Assembly: GCA_018296165.2 (NCBI GenBank)
Contig: JACKQL020000063.1
Span: 124,001-188,000 of the forward strand
DNA from: Termitomyces sp. T153
Taxonomy: Eukaryota > Basidiomycota > Agaricomycetes > Agaricales > Lyophyllaceae
Direction of reading: 5' to 3'
DNA length: 64,000 nt
Positions 32,526 through 46,015 of this stretch are shown here, piece by piece (position 1 is the stretch's first letter; every line of letters starts with the position of its first letter). The notes under the pieces were generated by a model. It ran no database searches and was not told where the DNA came from. It worked only from the letters and a program-made list of their open reading frames with translations. The translations under genes were made by a program, and so were the position numbers.

Positions 32526-34751
32526 CTATCTAGACAAATTCGACATACCCTCAGCAAGGCTTCGAGGGTCAACAATCCATATCGCGGCTCTACGGCTCTT
32601 TTCACTTGAGTCTTCAACAGTACCACCATCACTAGCAGGTCCGTCGAGCTTACGAGAAACCCTCGTGGCTTTCATCTCTCTCATGATCGCCTTCACACTC
32701 GTCTTATTCGCTGTCAACGTCGTCCACCCAAGTTCAGCACCCCACAACAAACTCTGGACAGTATGAGCGGTCAGGCGGGGATTAGCCTTCGTGACAATCG
32801 CCCGCTGAATTTCACCGATATCTTTGCGTGCCACAAGTTCTTCAGGAAGTGCACGGGGGTGTGGGATGGTCTCCTGTGACAGGATATCTATGCAGGTTTG
32901 TCCCAGAGCCCTGAAGAATCGAGGGATCCTAGTGCTACTCTGTACGTTTGAGAGTCGGGAAATGTCAGGCCTGAATGATGAGGGGTGGAGATGGATGGGG
33001 AAAAGCGCTACAAATTTGGATGGATAACGTGAATCCAGCCAATACAAATCTTCGGCCTCTTCAAGACTTAGAACTTTGTCTAGCAATGTGGATACAGTCC
33101 AGAAGAGAGCGTGAGCTCGGCGTTTTTCGCTTACACCGCCGATCTTTGTGATGATACGAAGACAACGATCGCGTGCTTCAGGCGTAGTCCAGAATCGAAC
33201 AGGCGTTTCCGATGGATATAAGGATATTTTTTCGTGAATCTCCTGCAACAACCCCTTACCCATTTCTTGGAGAAGTTGGTTTGTCAAAGCACGTGAATGT
33301 TTAGCGAAATCGCTGGGAATGTCCGAAGTCACGTCTAAATCGACCTTGTCAAAAGTCGGAGAAGTTGGCTGGTTCTTGGACTTTAATATGTCCGAAGCCA
33401 CGCCCGAATTAACCCTATCAGGCATCAGAGTAGACTGGCTCTTCGACTTTGAGTTAGTTTTTGCGTACATCCCATTCTTCTTGACCTTCCATTCGCGATA
33501 AGACTGAGGTGGTATGAACCGCTTATTAGCTTCTCCAATTGATTTTGGAAGCGGGGCATGAGTAAGATCCGAAATAAGAGCAATAAGAACGGAAAGGTCA
33601 AGGTTGATGTGGATGCTGGGAATAAGAGGAAGTGGAGGAGAAGGGGGCGAGGACCGAGATTTGGAAGTTGGCACTTGAGGCAGTCCAGCTTCCTCTCGTT
33701 CCCCCAGTTCAACATTGATATCCATCTCCCGTAAAAGGTCCAGTGTTTTTGCGATTCTAGGATCTCCATCTTTCTCCAACGCGGGCGAAGGATCCAGTCG
33801 TGTTAATCGAAGCGTCACCTGGGGGGTCTCGCCTGTCCCTTCTAAGGGATTTGCTTTTGCGGCAACAACAAGTGATCTTCCCATGCGCAATATGGAGTTA
33901 TCAAATTCGGATTGAGCAAGAGTTGGTTTCGCTCCTTCCATCTTCTCATATGAGGAGTCATCTGAGTCCGTCAGGTACGAGTCAATTTCGCGGAATTCAG
34001 CGAGCATGCGGGAGTTTTTGACGCTGAGATAGTATCAGTCGATTCAATGTTGCATCCGAACAATGCTGAACTCACGTATTGACGCGTATCCATCGCTTTC
34101 CATTGTCTGCTACAACATCAACCTTAGTCGCCGGTGAGCGCTGAGCACCGCGCTGTCGCGTGTCTGCCGACGGTCCAGAAAGGGGAAATGACTTGAATAC
34201 AGCATTGACAGGCAAAGGTGCACAGAGCACTTCATTCCATACGGCAATCAAATATGGCGCATTTGTAGAAAGCGGCGGCAGATGGACTGACTGAGGGTCG
34301 TCCAAAAACTACTGAAATTCGAGAAGTGGATTCGAAAGTTTATGACAAGCAGAAAAAATCTCACCTTCTCCAGCACATCAAGGTCAATTTTCACTGAATC
34401 TTTGAGCTTTTTTAGGCCTTGAACATTGTCTTGTTGCAACCACTGTCCATCCTCATCGCTGGAAGTGTCTAGCGAAGAGTCTAATATTGGCGGCTTATCT
34501 GTCGACGGTTGGTAATTTGAGATGGATTCATAAATATTTTGTAATTTAACACGAAGATGTTGAAGCGCTACGTGAGAAGTTGGCGGATCGTCCATGTGCA
34601 AGATTTGTGGAATAAGATCAAGGTTTGGATCGGAGTTTAGGGACTCCAATTTACACCCCGCAAACAAAGCCCTGTATATGTATCAAGGGGAAAGAAATAG
34701 AGAACATCTAAGTAGGTCGTAAGTAGGTCGAGATGAGTGATATGTTTACAT
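32526..34751 (-). CDS. DUF1308 (UPF0415/C7orf25-like) protein
   Basis: A conserved eukaryotic protein of unknown function. The final exon (about 34020-32526) carries nearly 490 codons. Conserved blocks include VDVVADNGKRWIRVNT just before an intron, then VKNSRMLAEFREIDSYL, with VRFWTTPEARDRCLRIITK further on. The C-terminal third includes KANPRLTAHTVQSLLWGAEL and ends SLAEGMSNLSR. Upstream exons encode a helical N-terminus (LALQHLRVKLQNIYESI-like). The best N-terminal model splits the start codon: A and T at 34751-34750, a 77-nt intron with donor GTAAAC and acceptor TACAG, then G at 34672, giving MALFAGCKLESLNS. If that is wrong, translation could begin at the internal Met near 34594. The 3' end is 135 bp from the small pseudogene. 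Confidence 0.82.
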
Positions 34752-34794
34752 TTTTGAATAGATACAATGGATTGAATAAAGGATCCATCAAATC

Positions 34795-36017
34795 TCAGCC
34801 TCTCAGACCATAAAAATTGCCCTGAATTTTCTTTGGCACTTTGTTAATATGGTTCTGAGGAGTGAAATCCGAAATCGAAGGGGCACCATGAAGCGGAATG
34901 CTCTGTGTCGAGGAGACCTGCCAGTCAAGGACCCCGTGATGTATAGATTCAACGAGATCTCTAGACCAGGCACGATCTTGAGCTAGACGAAGAATTATGA
35001 GCATTCGGGTCACACCCTGTATGTACTTTGTGAGTATGTATTTGACAATTACATTTATCACTTACCAGAATGAAAGGAATAGAGAAGAAGAATGCCCATT
35101 GAATGGGGCTTTTTCGGCTCCGTAATATTAAGAAAATCGTCTGCCACATTGTAAAGAAACCAGCCGACTCAACAAATGTGGTGATGACCGAAGTATAGAA
35201 CGAGGCGTGGAGCTTGCCCGACACGGCCTGCAATCTTGGCCGCAGCATGTGAAGGCGAAGGCATATCATACACGTCATATAAAGATTAAAAGCGAGCATG
35301 AGCGAATGGTAAGACGTGCTGATATCGAAAGTCCAGGCTGGTTCTGTTTTTCGCGCAATAACAATCATCATCGGAATCGATACGGCTGCATTAAAACTAT
35401 GAGGAGATAGTGAAGAAAAACCAAGCTCTCTATGACTTACCTACCCTTGTGATGTACAGCAAGAGTGGGACTGCCATCATCAGCCAGGAAGATTTCCAAA
35501 TCACCCACAGGCGAACCAGCATGAGAATATCTGCAAGCCATCCAAATGATGTCGCACTGGCTTGAATTAGTACCAATTACCTTGAGAAAAACGGCTGCGA
35601 TTCGAACCTCACTTCTCCGAGAACATCGACGTAGTTCGAGGAGTTTTTTTTGTAGAACCTAAACGGTCCTCCTTCAAAAGCGCCTCCTTTAATAGTTCTG
35701 AGTGGAGACTCGACAAACGCTTCTACACTAAACTTAAAGATTGTGCCAATAGTGGCTGTCGCCAGAGGGGAAAGGGCGACAGAATAGGCAAGGACAAGCC
35801 AAAAAGTCATTCCACGGCCTGGTCGTGCAATAAGGACCCCCGTAAGCTGAACATACAGCATAAGCAAGGCACCTCGAGTAATGATGAGGCCAAAGGACTA
35901 GCCACACATGAACCGTTACAACGTACCATACGCAAGGACGGCCAAATATGTTCCAAAGAAAGCAGCGCGTGCTTCCAGTGGCGTATCTGGAGTGTTAAAC
36001 GTTGTGTTACCACCCAT
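34795..36017 (-). CDS. Seven-helix membrane protein, Agaricomycete orphan family
   Basis: Starts MGGNTTFNTPDTPLEARAAF at 36017. The first intron follows LAVLAYG, and the next exon begins ALLMLYVQLTGVLIARPG with a hydrophobic run (MTFWLVLAYSVALSPLATA). Later exons have LVRLWVIWKSSWLMMAVPLL and AAVSIPMMIVIARK. They continue SYHSLMLAFNLYMTCMICL, VITTFVESAGFFTMWQTIF and PIQWAFFFSIPFIL, giving about seven helices. The cytoplasmic tail starts RLAQDRAWSRDLVES. This 'RxxVIWxxxW' plus 'ESAxxY/F' layout is common to a large family of mushroom seven-helix proteins with no known ligand. It resembles the copies at 41.9 and 58.1 kb in architecture, not closely in sequence. Some exon edges in the 35.4-35.6 kb part are uncertain. 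Confidence 0.75.
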
Positions 36018-38709
36018 ATTGGAGGTCGATCTCGGCACAAAATTGTTAGGATAAGTCGAAGACTACAAGTCCGTCAGACAGGACTCGGTGGTGATGCATG
36101 TACTTAAGTAACTGTTTCTGGGCGACGTGATAAATCATTGCCTGGGGCCTGCACTGGCTTGATGATCGTTTACCCCCATGGAAACAAGTAAGAGCTGTCA
36201 TATCAGATAGCTAAGTTTGCCATTGGACGACCATTATTATCTTCGTAGATTCTTATCCATTTAAGATCAAAAACATCTGAATAATGCAGATAAAGACATT
36301 CAACTTGAAACGCTTGCATTGAGATGGTAATTTGGATGTACAGCCCGACGATTCTTTTTTCCGATCTGCAACATAATTAGATTGATATATAAGGGCCTGA
36401 GTTGATCAATTGATAGAATCCAAATTTGAGCAATCTCAACCTAGATACCAATGCTAGTGTTCGGGTCGAGGCTGTCGGTCCGCTAGGTCCACCAGTAGGA
36501 TAGTTCATATCGCATTGGTTTACCTGTGTCAATAGACAATATATGGACCACCATGGCATCAGAAAGTTCCTGCAAAAGAAAATTCAGAGGTGAGAATGAT
36601 TAGAACAGCCTCAAATCTTTGTTATGCCCAACTGGGTATCACTTGAATTCGTCATGATAGAGGCTTTTGATGTGAAGGATGATCACGAAAAGAGGTTGAT
36701 CATACGAGATCCGCCACTAAGGAGGCCTCGGGAGGCTTAAGATGAAAAGTACACTCCGTACGATGAATCGTAATCATGTCGCAAGTGTAAACCAAGAGGT
36801 CTTCTTGTGGAGTCATACCTTGGGCGGTGCTATCTCGAGCCGGGAAGGGCTGTAACAACGTCTAGCTAAAGTTGTAATGAGATACTTGAAACTCACTGAC
36901 ACAGTAACAACAATCACGAAGTTGAACTGACGTACAGTTTGATATGGGTTTTGAATCTGTCACCAGTCACACTGTATAGAATGATGAGCCCTGTCAGGTC
37001 CTTTTCTTGAACGTTTGGGTATGTACTTTACTACTTCAACACCGCTTTCTTTTTGAAACTTCATTTTCTCAAATTTTCTCAAATCAGGTAGCAACAACAA
37101 GCATAACGATATCCCATTCCCTGCAAAAGATGAACGTACACTCCCGTGTACGTGTCCAACCTTTCTCTAGGCTCATTGGTGGTTGTAGGACTGATCTCAT
37201 TATGCTGGATACATGACAGCAAATGACCTTAGACCAACAAACACCCCATAGTGTGCATCATTCAACTTGGAGTTTGTGCTGGAGGTGGTGGTTGTGGATG
37301 CAAACCTCTTGGCATTAGCAAATGGTGACAGCTTGTGACTTATGCTTTAGACCAATGTATTATTGTATGCTACACACAATTGTAATGGATCAAGTAATTT
37401 CCATTAGATCATTGTGATGATAAACTAATCATAAGAAAGATATTCTATGGGTCAACGGATACCTAAATCTCCCATAGTTTTGACAGGTTATAATGTAATC
37501 CCACAAGACCCCCATATTGAACCCCTTCTGAGATATTTGCAAGTAACAACAATTGAAAATTAGTTCTGATTATTCTCTTATCCTTAAGTAAAATTAGTTC
37601 AGAATATCTTCCAAAACCAACTTTCCTACTTTAGTTATAGTGTAAATACATCTACTTATATATTACATGGCCAAAATTGTATAAGTGCAATGGTTTGGCT
37701 ATCTAACCAAAGCGATTTTTTCCCGAAGTACAACCTGCCGTTTTGCTGATGTGACTGGGGACTAGGCCCAAAATTTTCAAATGTCTATCAAAGAATAATT
37801 GCACAAGGCCTCATTTCTGAGCACTTCCTTCCGTCTTCAACCAACTGTGGTCCGCTCAAAATGATTTCTCGTGCCTGGAAGTCCACAATCTTGAAGATCC
37901 CACATTTGTGCTATGCGTATTATCATAAGTGAAGCAACAAAATGATGCAAGACAAGGTACTACCAAGGCACATACCTTTTTCATGAACTTTGGTACTTAA
38001 TGGTACCAAAAGCAGAGGTACGGTGCGACCCGAAGGGCTCCAATCATCGGCCACATTTCGCAAAATTAGAAGGGTTGGACATACGTTGAGTAGGGCTACT
38101 ACTTGAACAACAGAAACATCGGCTCACGTGTTTATCCGTTACTTTTGCACGGGTATCAAGCATTTCAACTCTGCGAAAAGCGCTTCGAGCAAGAAACGTT
38201 GAGCGCCGATTACTAGTGAGTAGAAGTGAGTAACCAGTGCAACCTGATTTTGCGGTTTTTAGACATTCCAACTCCCGAAGAGTGGCCAAGTACCACAGCT
38301 AGTGCTTAATGACTTAGGAAATCTTTGGTTAACCAGGTCCCGGTGACCATTTACCGATAGGGTATTCAATGAAGTAACCAAAATCTGTGCTTTGAACATA
38401 CGGATACCGAACCAAGAATTTGAGTCGATGTGATTAGTTGTAAGTATTTAGATCCATCCGGTCGTGAATGAGCAACTATAAGTAAAAAACAAGTTAACAG
38501 GAGCAGGACACGAAGATTGGGTGTGATTGGGTGTGATGGTGATAACGATGTTGTGAGATGGATGTTGACGAATATATAACTGGTGAATGGAATAAATATA
38601 TGCGAGGATTCTGATGGCCATGATAACTAGGCTACCTTGATTGTTAGCTGTTCCTAGCTATATTTAAGACTGGCTCGGGATCGTTTAGTGGTTCCAATGG
38701 CAACATCGA
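36018..38709. other. Gene-free 2.7-kb stretch
   Basis: No coding region supported; the open frames are short and unrelated. The middle (about 37,200-37,700) is AT-rich and relatively poor in CpG, possibly an old repeat. There are no LTRs or inverted repeats that I could pair. Confidence 0.5.
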
Positions 38710-40626
38710 TCAATGAGATGATCCTGTCGTCACTGCGGCCGTTAAGCTGTGGGCACGCTTGGTGGTCATGTCCAAGGGTTTCGAAACATGGTTTCGACCT
38801 ATGTTCGGGGTAGTCGGTGTCTCGGCCTCGTCTTCAGTGTCGTCTCCAGGACTTGGAGATGCACTAAAACGGGACGAGGGTCGTACTATGGTCTCGATGG
38901 CAGTCGCGAAAGAGGCAACTGAGCTAGCCCGGGATTGAGGAATGTCCTCGAGTGTACTTGGGACCCGATATGCCGTGGGCGGCGCTCCAGAAGCTATCGT
39001 TGAAGGTTTCGGAAGGACCAATGACTCAAACTCGAGTTGAAGTTGAAACCCGTTTTCTGACGTCGCCGGAGAAGAAGGAAGAGGAATTTGTAAAGGACTG
39101 ACTCCTGAAAATTCGTTTTCTTGAGGAGATGAAGGGGTTACTGACGTTCCAGGAGACAATGACACTGGGGCGGGGAAATCGGCTGCCAAAATAGACTCTA
39201 TAGACGCCTCTTGCTGAGGTGTAGATGCCGATGATTCTTCCAAAGATACCATATCTGCAACACTATTTGATGTCCGTAACCTTGACGGGCCAGCAGATTC
39301 ATACGTCGGGGCATCAAAATCAGGGGGCGGGACATCATTCAGGTCCTGGCGTGACGCGTACGCAATCGCGTCCGGTCCATACGGCACAGCAAACCTTGTA
39401 AACGATTCTGGTGAAGAGATCAGTCTCAGTTGTTCTGGAGTTGGTCCGGATTTGGGGTATGTGAACTCGGTACGGGTCAGAGTGTGGGTGAGCGGAGCAG
39501 ATATTGAGTTAAGAGAGATCAGCGAGGGTGAGTTGAGCTTATGATTACTCTGACGTGAAAGGTTCCGAAAGTGCGTAAGGCTGAGAAGTGAGCCCGAGGC
39601 GGAGTTCGAGGGACGATGGGAAGCCCGGCTCTGGGACGTTTCGCAAGTGCCGTGGGGATTCTCAGATGACATCATCGAGAGGGAGGAATTAACACGAGTA
39701 TGAAAGGAACTATGCATTGATAATCTATTTGGTATCGAATGCAGGAGAGTCCTAAAACCAGAACGTCTTGGCAGCACGGGTACTGGTGACGGTGGAAGTT
39801 CGTTATTCATTGTCGGGCCAATATTATCAACGGTTTCTGTGTACGCTGGTGCTTCTCCTCGGTCATCGTAGAGTGGTGCCAAAGAAGTTCCCTCCTCAGA
39901 GCTGGGCAAGGTGTCGATGCTAGGTCGTACCATGATGTCACCTGGCGGTCGCACGGGTTGCGCAGTCAACTCATTTGAAGAATCACTCCGATCTAGAAGT
40001 GGCGCATCTACAAGACTAGCTGGTATCGGAGGGTACTGAGACGAATGAGAATTATTTCTTGAATGCATAGAATCTTCTCCATCTTCTGATACCGGTTCCA
40101 TCACTACAGTGGCTGGTGGCATCCCTGTATCCTCCATGCCCTCAGGTCCACTGTCACATTGTGAGTCGACAGTTATACCAATATGTCAGTCTATTTACCG
40201 GGTGATAACGAGCTCTTGTTCACCAGGCTCTTTAGCATAAGCTGGTAGAGAAGTCGTCGATATTTGGGAGGGCGTCCGCCTTGTTCGTCTAATTCTTCTC
40301 GTTCGATTGGTAGCGGAACCAGAGGTGAGATTGGTCCCATTGATAGTCCCAGCAAGCTCTTCAGCCGTAAGCTCTCGCGGGGCAGAAGTGGCCGTGTTGG
40401 TCAGCCAGAATCGAATACGAACTCGTACAGAGCCCCATCGCTTCCAGCATAGCACAATGGCCACAACAGTGATAGTAATGCCAATGATGAGGATAGGTAT
40501 CTTGAATTACCATAAAAAAGATAGTTCAAACATAGGAGGACAACGCACCCATATCTTCTTTGGTGTTCCACTCTTCTGGTCGGAGCCATCGTCGTCAGAG
40601 GCGGCAAGAACAGAAGTGGTAGGCAT
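38710..40626 (-). CDS. Single-pass membrane protein with a long disordered cytoplasmic tail
   Basis: Three exons: 40626 to about 40549 (MPTTSVLAASDDDGS to KKIW), one from about 40500 to 40199, and one from about 40150 to 38710. The second exon opens with a single membrane helix (IPILIIGITITVVAIVLCW) followed by basic residues (KRWGSVRVRIRFW), fixing the tail in the cytoplasm. There is no signal peptide; a short acidic N-terminus would face outward or into the lumen. The tail has LPAYAKEPGEQELV, EAPAYTETVDN and DAPTYESAG, three P-x-Y type sites that could recruit HECT ubiquitin ligases or similar; this is inference. About 470 Ser/Pro-rich residues follow and look disordered. A TM helix followed by an 'LPxYxxxPxE' block is a pattern I have seen in basidiomycete proteins of unknown function. 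Confidence 0.75.
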
Positions 40627-41144
40627 GGCGGCTGCATAACGAGTCAATAGGGATGGCGCGAAGAAAATTGTAAGTCTGAGAAATGCGGGAGGAATCATAT
40701 AGGGTGGCCTTGTGCGTAATGATAGCATTGTCATTGTCATTGTATGTGGGTCGTGAGAAGCGTTAGTTTTTTCGCGCACAAAGCATGCAAAAATAGTGGC
40801 AATGAGTTTGGATCGTCAGGAATTTCAAGAAAATGGAAAGCAGAACTTGTCTGTCAACGACAAGTCGCCGTTCCTGGGCAAGGTCCAAGGAGCTTAGTCA
40901 TTCCTCATGACATTCATGCAGCCACACATATTTGCAAACTCCGATTCGACAGATCCGACGTTTTCGCCAACCTAACCAACCCCGGAGGATCGCCAGGATA
41001 AGCAAATGGCCATTAGCAACTTGAAAGATCGAAGCGTCATGATTGACGAATTCAATTGTAAAGATCTCCGAGTCTGACCGGCTAACGAAATAACTAGGAC
41101 GACGGTGGGTAATTGAGCTCAAAGAGGGGTCCGTCCATAGAAAA
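40627..41144. other. Intergenic with a short tandem repeat
   Basis: About 520 bp upstream of the single-pass membrane protein gene. A (ATTGTC)3-like repeat lies near 40725-40742, within 120 bp of that gene's start. No coding region is supported. Confidence 0.5.
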
Positions 41145-41931
41145 AGGGTCGCTGATCAAGTCTCCCCAGTTAGATTGTTTTGGACAGTCTACTGGGTACA
41201 TATATATCTGGATCGGTCATGCCAGCTCCTGTTACTGTTTTTTTAAGAGAATCTTATGGTGCCACAGTGGTGGAATCGTCAACAGGCGCGCTTGAAAACG
41301 GAGATCTCCATGTTCATGCTCTATGATGTGGAGATTCTCCACTGCTTAAAATCGTTTTAATCAAGAGGCTGTGGTTCTGAAATCTTTCACCCAAGCTTTA
41401 TTGGAAGAGCTGACGAGTTTCATGAGTTCCTTTAAAAAGCTTGATCAAAGTGTCTCGGGCCTTTTCTCGGCAACGGACCATGCCGGCACAGTACTCGTCC
41501 TATTAGTGTCCTATCAGGCTAGGGGTAGGTACACAGAAGTGTCACTATTAACTGAAGCACTCCTTCAGTCTGACAAGCAAATTCCCACTAGTACACTGAG
41601 CACGACCACCCCTTCAAAGAACGCATAGTATTTGGCCTGATTTCAACCTTACCCTGCCAGAGTGATGAAACAGTCTAGTTGTTCAATTCCTTTGCTGGAA
41701 AGGGACTTGAAAATCTTCTGGAAAATACATCAAGTAGAATGGCTTGTTCAAGACTTGTTCTCAAGGCTGTGACGATCACGTCCGACTGAAGGGTACACCA
41801 AGGAACTCCGGACTCCCAGGAAGGGTATATACGATCTCACGTTGTATTGATGGTAGTATCCATCAGTTTACAGTGCTTATAAGTCGTCGACGAGTCAGAA
41901 GGATACCCCAATATTGCGTATATCATACAAG

Positions 41932-43178
41932 ATGCCTGGACCAATACCTGGATATCCCGATTCCCTTCAACCCCACGTTGCGGCAGTACTTGTCAGTGCT
42001 CTTGTTTTCTAGAAGTCAACTCCTACTTAACCATAACTTCTCGTGCAGCTTGAATCATTTCTCTATGGTACGTATGACTCTGTAATCTACGCTCATTCTT
42101 TGTTCATGCAAACTAGGATTATACGTCATTCTTTTTTCAGTCAGTGTACTCACCTTGCGCAGAAAAGTACATCAGTGGCCTCTCCTTTCAATGTCACTTG
42201 CCATGTTCGTGCTGGCCACTGCCGACATTGGTTTTACAATCGGTGTTCTATTCGTTAAACAGTTCAAACAAAATTTGAAGTTGGACGATCTACGCCCGAG
42301 ATACTTTTTGTGCGTCACAAACAAGTGAGTACATATCCCATAGATAGCCTTGAGATTGTCCCGCTCATGTCTTGTCAGTACTATCGCTAATTTATTAACT
42401 GTAAATACTTGACAGTGATCTTCCTTGTACTTGACTCTCAGTCTTGACAGTTCTATCGTTGCTGCCACATCTGGCGCATGCAAAAGTCTATCGTTGCTGG
42501 GACATGTATATTTTTGATTCTCACTACGAGTATGTGACATTCAGCCATACTTATGCTCCGATACTTACCTTGAACTGACATTGTGGCAGTATGCGGATAT
42601 ACAACTATATCCCTCGTACAATACGTGTGGGTCAGTGTCTTGATAAACATGATCTTCAATGTTGTAACCACTGGTCTAACTGGTATGTCATTGGTATCAT
42701 ATTCTGCTCATAGGCTGAATTTGATTCAATTTGTACACAGCTGGGAGGCTTTGGTGGCTCATAAGAGTGTCCAGAGCCATGCTTGGTGAAGCCGTGATCA
42801 CCCAGTACAAAAACGCTGCATATTTCATGTAATCATTCATTTGAACTTTCTTCAATGTATCTTGATTTGACATTGGGATATAGACTTGAATCTGGAATAC
42901 TTTACACGATATATGTTCTATTCGCTCTGGCATCACAACGTCTAACATACGTCAACGTAAGTTGTCATATCCGTCTGCATGGTGGGTGACTTGACAGAAC
43001 AATTTAGGTCATGTTGGACACTGGCTTGGTCCAGATTTTTGTGTGTTTTTTGAATCTCTGGAAGAATGCTGTTTTCTGATTTTGTATTATTGCATAGGGC
43101 ATGATTCCTACTTGGATGACTGTGCACAGTGCTTTCAAAAAATCGATGACATCAGAGTGCATGTTTTCCCAGCAATGA
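41932..43178 (+). CDS. Seven-helix membrane protein, duplicated gene, copy A
   Basis: Starts MPGPIPGYPDSLQPHVAAVL. After a short intron come a small exon (LESFLYG) and then LYVILFSVSVLTLRRK. Helices include LLSMSLAMFVLATADIGFTI, SIVAGTCIFLILTT and YTTISLVQYVWVSVLINMIF. The conserved 'FYRCCHIWRMQKSI' block comes before helix four, and GRLWWLIRVSRAMLG with LESGILYTIYVLFALASQR mark the C-terminal half, as in mushroom seven-helix proteins. The last exon ends TWMTVHSAF plus a short tail, stop at 43176-43178. No frameshift or stop is forced in the exons I could define; the junctions around 42,330-42,450 are uncertain. Ligand and function are unknown. The 3' end lies on the edge of the CpG-depleted block. 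Confidence 0.7.
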
Positions 43179-43786
43179 ATAGCGTCTTCTTTTTTTCTTG
43201 TTATGTCTCTACAGAAATAAACCTTTGGCTTTTATAGTTATTGGTTGTGGCCATACTACTCATGTTCAGAATTATAGATAGATTACCAAATAAATCGGAA
43301 ATATTTGCTGATCCTCAGATACACCTTCAGATGCCTTCAGGGTCTGCTATGGACTTCTGCATCATAGAATTAACAGTGATGCCATGGTTAGTTGTACTTG
43401 CAGTGTGGTGAGTGTCATCATCAGTTGGAGTCAGAGTAATTCACAGTTGCAGAGTCCAGTCACAGTTGCAGAGTCCAGATAGGCTATAGAACATCCAATC
43501 AACAGTATTTGTGTTTGCATACCTTGACTAACATTTTATATGGCATGGCAGTATACAAATCTATGAGTTTCAATCTCTCACATAATATGTCTTAGTGTTT
43601 GATAGTCCTGATCTTTAATATTGAATATTGTAATCACAGGCCACCTGATACATTGTTGGTGTGTCAGTGTTATATTCTGTTCATGGAAATTTGTTTTCTA
43701 CATAGCTGGGAGGCTTTGGTGATCTGGCTAACATGAAGGATTAATGAACAAATGCATAGGTCAAGGCAATATGATACATGAGAGGG

Positions 43787-44772
43787 TCAGTGGACTAACA
43801 TAGACAAAGAAATACCACCAACATACCATAAGAGGTCACAGATACACCAGTGTCTACCTAGAAGTTCAGAGGTGACCAACTTGATTCCTGTGACTTGAGT
43901 AAGTACAAATTTTACTGTGAAAACAATCATTACTACAAATGGAAAACTACCAACTAAAGAAAGCCAAATGCCAGGGCACCATCTAGAATTAAATGAGGAA
44001 GTCCCTTTAAGGTTCACACAATCAGGATGTTGAATGCATAATAAAGGGAAGCTGACAGATAAAAGATGGAAGCTTCTCATAATATGTATATAATATTGTC
44101 AGATAACCCATTTTTGTATATGATGCTTGCATTCAAAAAAAAATTCAGAAAAAACTCAGATGAGTGAGAAAATGAGAAAAATTGGTAAAGTAGAAAAAGA
44201 GTAGTCTGAATTGAGTTTTAATTCCAAAAGATTTGAGCTGCAAAGTGAACTTACAGATGTCACTCATGCTTGTCCTTGGCATCACTGACTCCCCACACAT
44301 GGGAACTCTGGAACATCACTGGTCTGCCAAAGCATCTCTTGCATATGGATTAAATTGCCCATGCAGGGACTGGTATCAAATTAAATGACCCAAGCTTCAA
44401 TCAATAAGTAATGGGTTAAATAACCCAAGGTTCAACTGGTAAGGGTTGTCCATCTAACACTTTTTGTTACCACATCTGACACCCTTTGTTTTCAGAAAGC
44501 TTCAGCTTTCAATCTTGGTTGTAACATCTGGATGTTAGGGGAACAGTGGAGTCCAGGGCTATCAACAAAGGAAGGAGCCATCACCAACACCTGTGGCCTG
44601 AGCAGAATGACATTGCTAGCCTGGGCATGCAAGCATGCAATCCATGCCATGAGAGCCAAATGGTGATGTCAAGCACAAGCAGAAAGTTCACCCAATCCTT
44701 GCAGCAAATTTCAAACTGTTGAACATGAGTGTCCTTCTTCAACCCAAAAGTCAAGCTCTTGACATGTATCAC
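43787..44772 (-). pseudogene. Decayed opposite-strand gene in copy A
   Basis: Minus-strand coding-like pieces match the corresponding region of copy B (59729-60531). A 97-codon frame at 44080-43787 has two hydrophobic runs (PGIWLSLVGSFPFVVMIV, and GISLSML at the end). A second frame (44772-44581) continues upstream (ILDITIWLSWHGLHACM-like). No continuous protein can be read and CpG loss has altered many codons. It was probably a membrane protein convergent to the seven-helix gene. Confidence 0.45.
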
Positions 44773-44812
44773 AGAGATAACAAATTTCTGGTATGCTGCT
44801 CAGCAGGTAACC

Positions 44813-46015
44813 ATGTGTGATCAGTTGAACATCACAAATTTGTCACACTCAAGTTTTACTTGGTCAGTTTTGTGAGTCAGATGAGATGCATCATGTTTTG
44901 TATTGCTGCTTACTATCATATCATGGGTGAGAGAGAGATGGAGACCAGAACATAATGTATTGTAGATCACTATATTGATACACACAAGAGTGATGGGAGA
45001 GAAAGCATGATGAATGCTGCTTGGAGTAGTGCTATCAGCAAATTGTCACCCAGCAATGGCACTCACTATGGATATCAACAGGGTAACTACAATAGGTTGT
45101 TGTGAACAGAGAATAAGTGATAATATAATTCTCAAATGTACTCCTGATAGGAGTGGATGGGAGGGCATTGAGATTATGTGTGTAGGAGAGAATAGTAATG
45201 GAGCTAGGAAATGAGGAATGCTCTAGGTAGAGCAGAGGTATGCACAAAGATGGAAGTATGAGTTCAAGGAATCCAAGAGCATGTGATTATGATGCATTGT
45301 CCAAAACCCATTCCACATTCCTCTCATGCCTCTTTGCAGACTTAGAATCTCCTTTCCACAGAGATTGAACCCCACTTTTGCTGTAGATTTGGCAAGCCTG
45401 ACAACACCTTGAATATACAGGGACTCAACAACAAGAACCATCCTGACTCATAGTAAGCTTGAATCACCACCTGAGGTGGTGTATATTGACTCTATTTAAA
45501 CAATGCTGGCACTACAAATGTACTGTTCTTGAGGAAATCTTGTCTGACTGGAGGGTACAAGGATAGTTACTGGCAAATTGTAATGTTTCTGTTATGGGTT
45601 GCACAGCTTCCAGTTCACACTTTGAAAGTTGAAACCAGTTATTGATTCTGTCTATGAAGTATGAAGTAAGGTGCTGCCCAGTTGATGATAATAATAGTTA
45701 ATAATGTATATCTAAGTATAGTAATTGTAGTAATGAAGCACCCCATTACATACCTCCCTTTTGAGTCTGTCAACAGACTCATATAAAATGAAAAAGAGGG
45801 TGGAATACAGCATCCCATCTGTGGTACAGCACTGGGACCCCATATAAGGGTCCCTCTGTTGAAGCTATGTGTAGGCTCAGGTAGTCCTACAGGAATAGTG
45901 GGCTGAATCACAATCTGGCACATCACCCTAAAGTGCATCAGAGGGCATATATGGGCACTCAGCTTGCCTGCATGTATGTCTGAAGTTGTGAACTACAACT
46001 AGTAGTGCAGCCAGC
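44813..46015. other. CpG-depleted non-coding sequence after copy A
   Basis: About 1.2 kb with no recognisable gene. Short open frames have no motif. It begins where homology with copy B stops, so the breakpoint of the duplication, or of an insertion, lies at about 44,812. Confidence 0.5.

Larger units (their letters stand above)
41145..44812 (+). repeat. Segmental duplication, copy A
   Basis: Collinear with 57345-60597 over its length. Shared landmarks are a promoter region with TCTACTGGG, the whole seven-helix gene, a region with GTGTTTGC(A/G)TACCTT, a block around GTAAGGGTTGTCCATCTAACAC, and the tail ending near CAGC(A/G)GGTAACC. Up to about 43,000 both copies have ordinary CpG content; beyond about 43,300 copy A has lost nearly all CpGs while copy B keeps them. 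A 19-bp tandem duplication (CACAGTTGCAGAGTCCAGT) at 43442-43479 is specific to copy A. Confidence 0.85.
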
